A stretch of DNA of 64,000 nt from Triatoma infestans (Eukaryota; Arthropoda; Insecta; Hemiptera; Reduviidae). Location of the stretch: NCBI GenBank assembly GCA_011037195.1, contig JAAEAF010006799.1:186001-250000 (forward strand), given 5' to 3'. Shown here piece by piece: positions 58,601-64,000 of the stretch (its first letter is position 1; every line of letters begins with the position of its first letter). Under the pieces are notes generated by a model that saw nothing but the letters and a program-made list of their open reading frames with translations, ran no database searches and was not told the origin of the DNA. Both the position numbers and the translations under genes were made by a program.

Positions 58601-61600
58601 AGATGTTGGTTTTGAAGAATCGGGCAAACCAGAAAAAACAATGTGTAATTTTATTCATTTCATTAAATCAGGAATGTTAAAATCACGACCGCAAGCGGCC
58701 CAGATGCCTTTTGTCGAGACCTGCCTGTCATCAAGTGGCCCTTAGCTTACTCGATTTTGACACTACTGTTTAAAATAATTAAAATTAGTAGCTTCGTCAT
58801 ATTATTGGCTGATTAATTTTAGTTGATTTGGTGTATTAAATTATATGAACCCAATATAACAGCCAGTTGTTTCTTTATTCTTGATTAATAATTCTACATT
58901 ATTTATTTATTCTTTCCCAACGTTTCGACACTCAGCGTGTTCTTTTCAAGGGATTTATAATTAAATCTGAAATTACATTGAATTTTGTATATTATGAGAG
59001 AAACACATCATTATATCTGTGGACAACTAGTTGATCATGATGTGTTTCTCTCATAATATACAAAATTCAATGTAATTTCAGATTTAATTATAAATCCCTT
59101 GAAAAGAACACACTGAGTGTTGAAACGTTGGGAACGAATAAATAAATAATGTAGAATTATTAATCAAGAATAAAGAAACAACTGGCTGACTGGGTTCATA
59201 TAATTTAATACACCAAATCAATAATTAAAATAAATTAAAAGATAATAATTTTTTAAATAATAACTATTACCTATTTCCTTTCAAATGATGATTTTTGTTT
59301 GATCAAGTAGCAAAAAAAAGTTACTATCAATTTCGTTATTGAAATTCATAATAATTTTTTTTGCCAGCATTTTTAAAAATTTCTGTTTTGCAAAAAATAT
59401 TGTATTATTATTAATTTGTAATTATTTTCTTTGGCATTTTCAATAATATTTGGTAAATAAATACTTTTTTACTTTTACTATTATGGCGTTTCCCCTCATT
59501 GAGTTTGCCTCAAGTCAGACGTTCTCTCCCTCCAATCTTCATCTCTCAGTCCTCTCCTCAACATCTCCTCCTCTATCTCTTCGTCCCATCGACGTGCTGG
59601 TCTTCCTCTTTTTCTCCTTCCAGAAGGGGTCCAATTCCGCACCTTTTCCGGCCATCTGTCTGGGGCCATTCGTCACACATGCCCACACCACCTCATCTTT
59701 CTCTCCACTACTTTTTGATTCATCCTTTTCTCTATGCTCATTTCCTCCAGTATAGGCCTCATTCCTTATCCGGTCCGCCCTTTTTCTCCTTAGAAATTTC
59801 CGCCAATACTCCATCTCCACGGCATTCACTTTTTCATGAAATTGGCTAAGGTTGTCCAAGTCTCAGATCCGTACAGTATGGAACAGAAGATCCTTCTTTT
59901 ATTCTCCCTGGATATACTGGTGTTCCAAAGGATGGAGTGAAGCATTCTTACAGCTTTCTTGGCCTGCCCGTTTCTTGCCTTCACTTCCGCACTACATCCT
60001 CCCTCTTCATCTAAAATCGAGCCCAAATATTTGAAAGCTTTCACTTTTTTGATTTCGTACCCATCCACTTCCAAATCTTCTTGTACATAGATAAGCTAAA
60101 TAGGTTAAGCTACATAGATAAGGTAAATAAATAAGCTATTATAAATTTCATTCACTTCAAGTTTTGTAGTCCTATATTCTTTCTAATTTTGTTTATGAAT
60201 TATTAATTTCAATCGCGGATTATGTAGCAATTGAAGCTACTTATAATTCATTATAACATAGAGCAATCCAGATCAATACCTTTTTCTTAAAAAAGAAGGT
60301 TTTTACAGCCTGATTAATTTTCCAAGATTTTCCTAGAAGTTGTAGCCAAAGTTCATTCTTGCTTATTTAATGGAACCAAGAGCCAGTAAATTTGCCACAC
60401 TACAGCTGGGTCTCAATAGTTTCATCAACAACCGCATCAAATCAACATCACTCAGTTTTGAACGTAACTGAGTTACGCTACAACCCATGGCTGGGTCCTG
60501 GGCCTCTCAGAAATACTGCGGTAAAAATACTCTCCCGGTCTCTGGCAGCAGACCGCCAATTCTAAATATCAAGCAGTTTGGCATCGCTGCTTATGCCATC
60601 TTCTCATCTCAGCCTTGGCCTTCCAACAGTTCTTCTCCCTTCTGGCTCAGAAGTGAACCACTTACCCTGGGTACTGCGTCTTCGTTCATTCTTAAGACAT
60701 GACCTCCTCACCGTTATCTGGATAGAATATGTTTTATGCAACAGGTTCTTTGTATACGGGGTTTATGTATATTCTTCAGGTCACGGTAATGGCGTATTCT
60801 CCGCTGTTCGCCTTCCCTGGCTGAACCTTATATCCTTCTTAAAAATTTTCTTTCAAAGACGAATAGTTTCCGCTCTATTGCTTTGGTTGAGGTAGGTCCA
60901 AACTTCCGCTCTATACGTCTGCATAAGTCGGAGTGACACCTTATAGAGCGTTACCATGATGTGTCCAACAAGGCAGTTTTCTATCTATTTCAGAAGACCA
61001 AAATAACATATATTGCAGCGAAGAATCACTGCGTAACTGTTCATTAATCATAGTTATCAGTGATCCAAGATACTTAAACTCTTTAGAAGATATGACCTCC
61101 CTCCCCTCTTGTAGCTTATATGTCAGCGTTTATAAATCGTATACCCAATGATTTAAATAATTGACAGAACAAACTTATAAAACGATGCATATCCATCATC
61201 TGATTAATAGCTTTTGTTGAATAATAGACACAGCGAAGTCACACATGCTAAAGTTCTTTATAAAATTCTAAAAGAGATGACGTAATTAATTAGTTCTAAT
61301 CTTATAAATAATTATTTCAAATTTACCGTGGTAAATATGAGGCCAGCCAGGCACATCATGAACGTGGCGCCAGTCATCACGGAAAGCAAGATGTAGAAAT
61401 GATAATTTCTAAAATCTTCAAACAATCTAAAATTTTACAAATATTTTTATTATTATTAATTTTTCTAATTTTCCAAATAAATAGTATTTAGGCCATTCAA
61501 ATAGCTGTTTAGTATCAATTATTGACTTCCATCTTTGTCCTTTGGTGGTCTCTATTAATTTAGGAAATTTAGACACCTATCGAGCTAAATGCTTGTTAAG

Positions 61601-62706
61601 TCCCAAATGATCATGTACAATTTTGTGAACTGATCTATAATTTTCTAGCTAATTCCGTGACAGAAACTCGTCGAACATTGCCTGTCTTTAGTGATCGACC
61701 TTTCCGACCTTAAACGTTTATCATCAATGAGCTTCTCCCTGCCCTTTTTTGGAACGCGAGAAGAGGTTTTCGCTGATGTTCTTATATACACGTCTTTTTT
61801 AATATACCCAATATATTTATAGCATTAAATAGGGGGAAATCTTAAATAGTCAGATAGTAATTTACAAACTTTATTTGGTTTATATAGCTGTTGGAGCTGA
61901 AGAGTAAATAACTGATCTCATCATCCTTGCTGCAGCCGCGATCACACTTTGGACTATTTGTCCAACTTTATTTTACATAGGTAAAATTGTCTGTCTCCTT
62001 CTAGTATAACCTTAATCTAAGGTCATATGTTGATGATTGGCTGACATGTTTAATAAAGTGACACTTTAGAAGAAAGCTTTCCATCAATCACAAAACCTCC
62101 CCAAAAAAAATGGTTTTAATAAAAAAAAATAGGTTTTATACGGTTATAAAATCGGTAATTATATGGGTTAGTTAGATTATCAAGTTTAAAAATAGTAGTA
62201 GCTATTTACGAGAAAATAGCAAAAATATAAATAAAACAGTTTCGGAATCAGTCAACCGGAATCTTCGTTTATTTCCTCCATAGTGGTAAGTCTCAACTCC
62301 ATTCAAAAAATTTGACATAATCTAGTAATATCCTGTTGCACCTCCAATAAGAAAATGCTTCCACTTATCTCCCCTTCCCCAATTTCTAATAGTAATATTA
62401 ACATACCTCTCTACAGCAATATGATGTTTTATCGAATGTGTTAGACATATTGATATTGATTTGTCAATATCATTTGTTCCATTTTGTTTCATAACTTTCA
62501 ATGCTCTTTTCTTTATATTTTTCATTGAGATACCAATAATTTTCAATTGTATTACAATTTCTTGAGCGATACATAAATATATTACGTCCAGGCCGCATAC
62601 TGGTGATGGTACGGTGATAATAACGATGTATTGGAATATGAAACAGAATATATTGTACAATGGTATTCGACTATCCAATGGATACCAACTGTGCACTGGA
62701 ACTTGT
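55614..62706 (-). CDS. Odorant receptor OR-3 (7tm_6), last five exons, 5' part missing
   Basis: Exons found: 62706-62407, 61426-61327, 58473-58369, 58012-57857, 55664-55614. Lengths (300, 100, 105, 156, 51) match OR-1 and OR-2 exons 6-10 exactly, with GT/AG junctions and no stops. Seen: VPVHSWYPLDSRIPLYN (second outer loop), LTHSIKHHIAVER-LFEDF across the first junction, LLFCWYGDQIKEM, YGADW and C-terminus ANVLSSAYSYFNLVKATR, then TAA. Clearly diverged from the other two (for example in helices 5 and 6). The exon encoding the third membrane segment, 87 and 110 bp upstream in OR-1 and OR-2, is not present between 62707 and 64000. Either that intron is expanded by insertions and the rest lies beyond the window, or the gene is truncated. 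The ligand is unknown. Confidence 0.8.
56000..56642 (+). mobile_element. PIF/Harbinger-like element, TAA target duplication
   Basis: Terminal inverted repeats of 40 bp or more start AGGATCCCCCACACC and include CGCGAAACATTCGCTG. TAA occurs at 55997-55999 and 56643-56645. A 3-bp TWA duplication and GC-rich ends fit PIF/Harbinger. An ATG at 56213 opens MSSSDSDEEEAYWHLLKV, which resembles an acidic transposase N-terminus and stops after 18 residues. No transposase core present. It lies in the last OR-3 intron. Confidence 0.75.
56699..57620 (-). pseudogene. mariner-family transposase pseudogene
   Basis: Ends GGGTTGTCCGAAAAGTAAAG (left) and, antisense, GGATAATCTGCAAAATAAGG (right) are related inverted repeats, both continuing GTTACAAG. 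Minus-strand pieces: ETWVYHHSLDSKDN (first catalytic-Asp region in family terms), LLIEFLQKGETT, then LLHDNARPHIAYATQ (second Asp, HDNARPH block) and AGGLYEHWNDK. Many stops and frameshifts. No clean TA duplication on the right. It lies in the last OR-3 intron. Confidence 0.8.
58915..58953 (-). ncRNA. Hammerhead-like module in palindrome, left arm
   Basis: Minus strand: stem I TCCC/GGGA, TTGAAAAGA in place of CUGANGA, stem II ACAC-GCTGA-GTGT, C, GAAA, self-complementary ACGT, T17. Stems fit well but the first core box has two extra bases and C3 reads T. Confidence 0.35.
59095..59133 (+). ncRNA. Hammerhead-like module in palindrome, right arm
   Basis: Plus strand counterpart: TCCC, TTGAAAAGA, ACAC-ACTGA-GTGT, T, GAAA, ACGT, T, GGGA. 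Differs from the left arm at the stem II loop and closing pair. Confidence 0.35.
59500..60080 (-). mobile_element. RTE-like LINE 3' coding remnant
   Basis: Minus-strand frames: YEIKKVKAFKYLGSILDEEG, then QAKKAVRMLHSILWNTSISR and IFCSILYGSETWTTL. After a frameshift comes FHEKVNAVEMEYWRKFLRRK with RADRIRNEAYTG. These are the post-palm blocks common in RTE and related LINEs (FKYLGS...LYGSETW...LxAxEMxxLRRxLR...RIRNE). Pseudogene. Confidence 0.75.
60330..61130 (-). mobile_element. Second RTE-like LINE 3' remnant
   Basis: Minus strand: KEFKYLGSLITMINEQL near 61085-61030. Further on a GRRTVGRPRLRWEDG-like block can be read with frameshifts near 60640-60590, then GLLPETGRVFLPQYF-type sequence. Same domain region as 59500-60080 but a different family. 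Heavily frameshifted. Confidence 0.65.
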
Positions 62707-64000
62707 CTTTAAATAAAGAAAAATATTAATTATACTAAGCTTACAACATTTCTACATGTGAAAAAATTGGTGCTAGATTTAGATGTTTGCAGAACGGAAC
62801 ACAAAATGAGCTAAGTGAGGAAACCTGTACGGTTTACATGTTAGATTTATAGAAGGCGATCTTTGAGCACGTACTTATAACTGAGAGGTCACAGTTCGAG
62901 TCCCACATGTAACTGCTAAATTTAAATCTGTTTAAAACATATTAATTGTAAACTATGTGCTTCCATTCCTCTTCCATGGCACCTAATTAGGTCCTAATCG
63001 CTGGAGAAATTATAGCCTACTTTACCCAATAGGTTTCATATTTGGTGTCGCGTATTTCTAGGCTAATTGATAACAGAGGGGACAATTAGTTGTGAGAGCC
63101 CCCCTTACTGTGTTTGAATCCGACTAGTCACCCGGTTGATCCAGTCGTATTTTTTACTATTCTATTATATGAGAATTCATGCTATTTTTTGTTTGTTTTA
63201 TACTACATTACGATTGGTGCCTTGTACAATAATGCATCGATTAAAGGATCATGTTGTCTAACATGTGTGATCTAGTAAGCCGCGCATTACTACCGAGTCC
63301 ACCCCTATGAACATTAGTTCAGTTCTGTTTCAAGTGCTTACGCTAATATTACTAGTTGTTTTTTGCTCCTGGCCACTGACGCCATCTTGTATACTACAGC
63401 ACATGCTTCTTCAATCGGAACTCAACTTTATTACAGCTCCAAGCAGCTAAGTCTCACAACTGAATCTAATTTTATTGAAGAGATCTTGTCACAAACACTT
63501 TCAAGAGGAGTTATTGCAACTTCGCAATATCAGGTTGCATGCAACTTGATTCTTTATCAGGTTGGAACGCCTAGGCTGGTGGTGAGAACAGTTATTTGGT
63601 CCTTTCCATCCTAATTTCCTCTAATTATTATTATTGCCAATATGTAATTTAACATTCTTGCTTCACTAGTTGAAGACTTGGCAACCTTAAAGAAGCATTT
63701 TACAATATTGCATACATTGTTGTAATCATCAACTCAATTGGAACGATCCAATTTGCATCACTGACAAATTCAAGTGCAGTGTGATTAATAATTTAATCTT
63801 TTATATTAACTCATTTAAGGAATTAGTACCAGTTGAATTTAATAGCTGAATAACGCAGCCTTAGTAAACAGTGTGGCCAGGCAGATATATGGCACTTTTA
63901 TCTCACTTCTCGTGTCCTGGGAATCTTCACATCCAGGTATTTCTTTTGGTTAACTTAACTCTTTTGCATGTGCTACATTAACTTCTACCAGCACCTATCT
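62707..64000. other. No gene recognised; expected OR-3 5' exons absent
   Basis: A degenerate tRNA-like piece with AGTTCGAGTCCCAC lies near 62890-62910. An 83-codon plus-strand frame at 63363-63614 shows no known domain. I looked for the membrane-segment-3 exon with its ...NR donor and did not find it. Confidence 0.45.

Larger units (their letters stand above)
58817..59222. repeat. 405-bp near-perfect palindrome with hammerhead-like modules
   Basis: Left arm 58817-59008 and right arm 59033-59222 are reverse complements with few mismatches. The spacer is about 25 bp (TATATCTGTGGACAACTAG region). Each arm holds TCCC-TTGAAAAGA-ACAC...GTGT-C/T-GAAACGTT-GGGA: minus strand 58953-58915 and plus strand 59095-59133. 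No TSD could be fixed. It is in an OR-3 intron. Confidence 0.85.

Noticed and set aside
59499..59849. Plus-strand frame of 116 codons, serine- and proline-rich
   Set aside because: It is the antisense of the RTE-like LINE remnant.
63363..63614. 83-codon plus-strand frame
   Set aside because: No domain, repeat or splice support. Kept only as a note in the right-edge feature.
1..64000. CRISPR array, operon or bacterial insertion
   Set aside because: No spaced identical short repeats, no bacterial-type coding density, and spliced insect genes are present.

Overview
The window is AT-rich insect genomic DNA: spliced genes with short introns, arthropod-type Helitron, mariner, hAT and PIF/Harbinger elements, Jockey/I-type LINEs, tRNA-derived SINEs, and insect odorant receptors of the 7tm_6 family. 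The style of the receptors and repeats would fit a hemipteran, perhaps a planthopper, but that is a guess. No bacterial, organellar or viral gene set was seen.

The only host genes I can support are three odorant receptor (OR) genes, all on the minus strand and in tandem. OR-1 (20688-33702) and OR-2 (38739-50554) each have ten exons of identical lengths and phases, totalling 1344 bp (447 codons plus stop from the first exon I can place). They sit in a tandem segmental duplication, about 20.23-34.37 kb versus 38.26-51.21 kb, which also copied intronic repeats. OR-3 (55614-62706) is a more diverged paralogue. Its last five exons are present with the same exon lengths, and its 5' exons are not found before the right edge. 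Very large introns are explained by transposon insertions: a 4.3-kb LINE in OR-1, a solo LTR, Penelope-like piece, SINE and TIR element in OR-2, and Harbinger, mariner and LINE pieces in OR-3.

Left part (1-20 kb): no host gene. It holds LINE remnants (1.4-2.4, 6.2-6.8, 9.2-10.3, 16.4-17.3, 19.5-20.15 kb), a 1.1-kb inverted repeat pair (2.7-3.8 and 6.8-8.0 kb), a SINE family with verifiable target-site duplications, and copies of an abundant terminal-inverted-repeat (TIR) element ending in ACTTTCTCTTA / TAAGAGAAAGT. Between OR-1 and OR-2 (34.4-38.3 kb) lies a Helitron derivative whose borders are confirmed by an empty-site paralogue at 13.7 kb. Between OR-2 and OR-3 (51.2-55.6 kb) lies a hAT-like element with a perfect 8-bp duplication, inserted into a SINE promoter.

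The most unusual signal is a set of short hairpin modules (46.76, 51.76, 55.25, 55.43, 58.92, 59.10 and weaker 44.0 kb) that fit the hammerhead ribozyme core with a self-complementary stem III. Several are in inverted pairs, and one lies just downstream of a Penelope-like N-terminal coding fragment. All functional claims rest on reading by eye; no alignments or searches were run.
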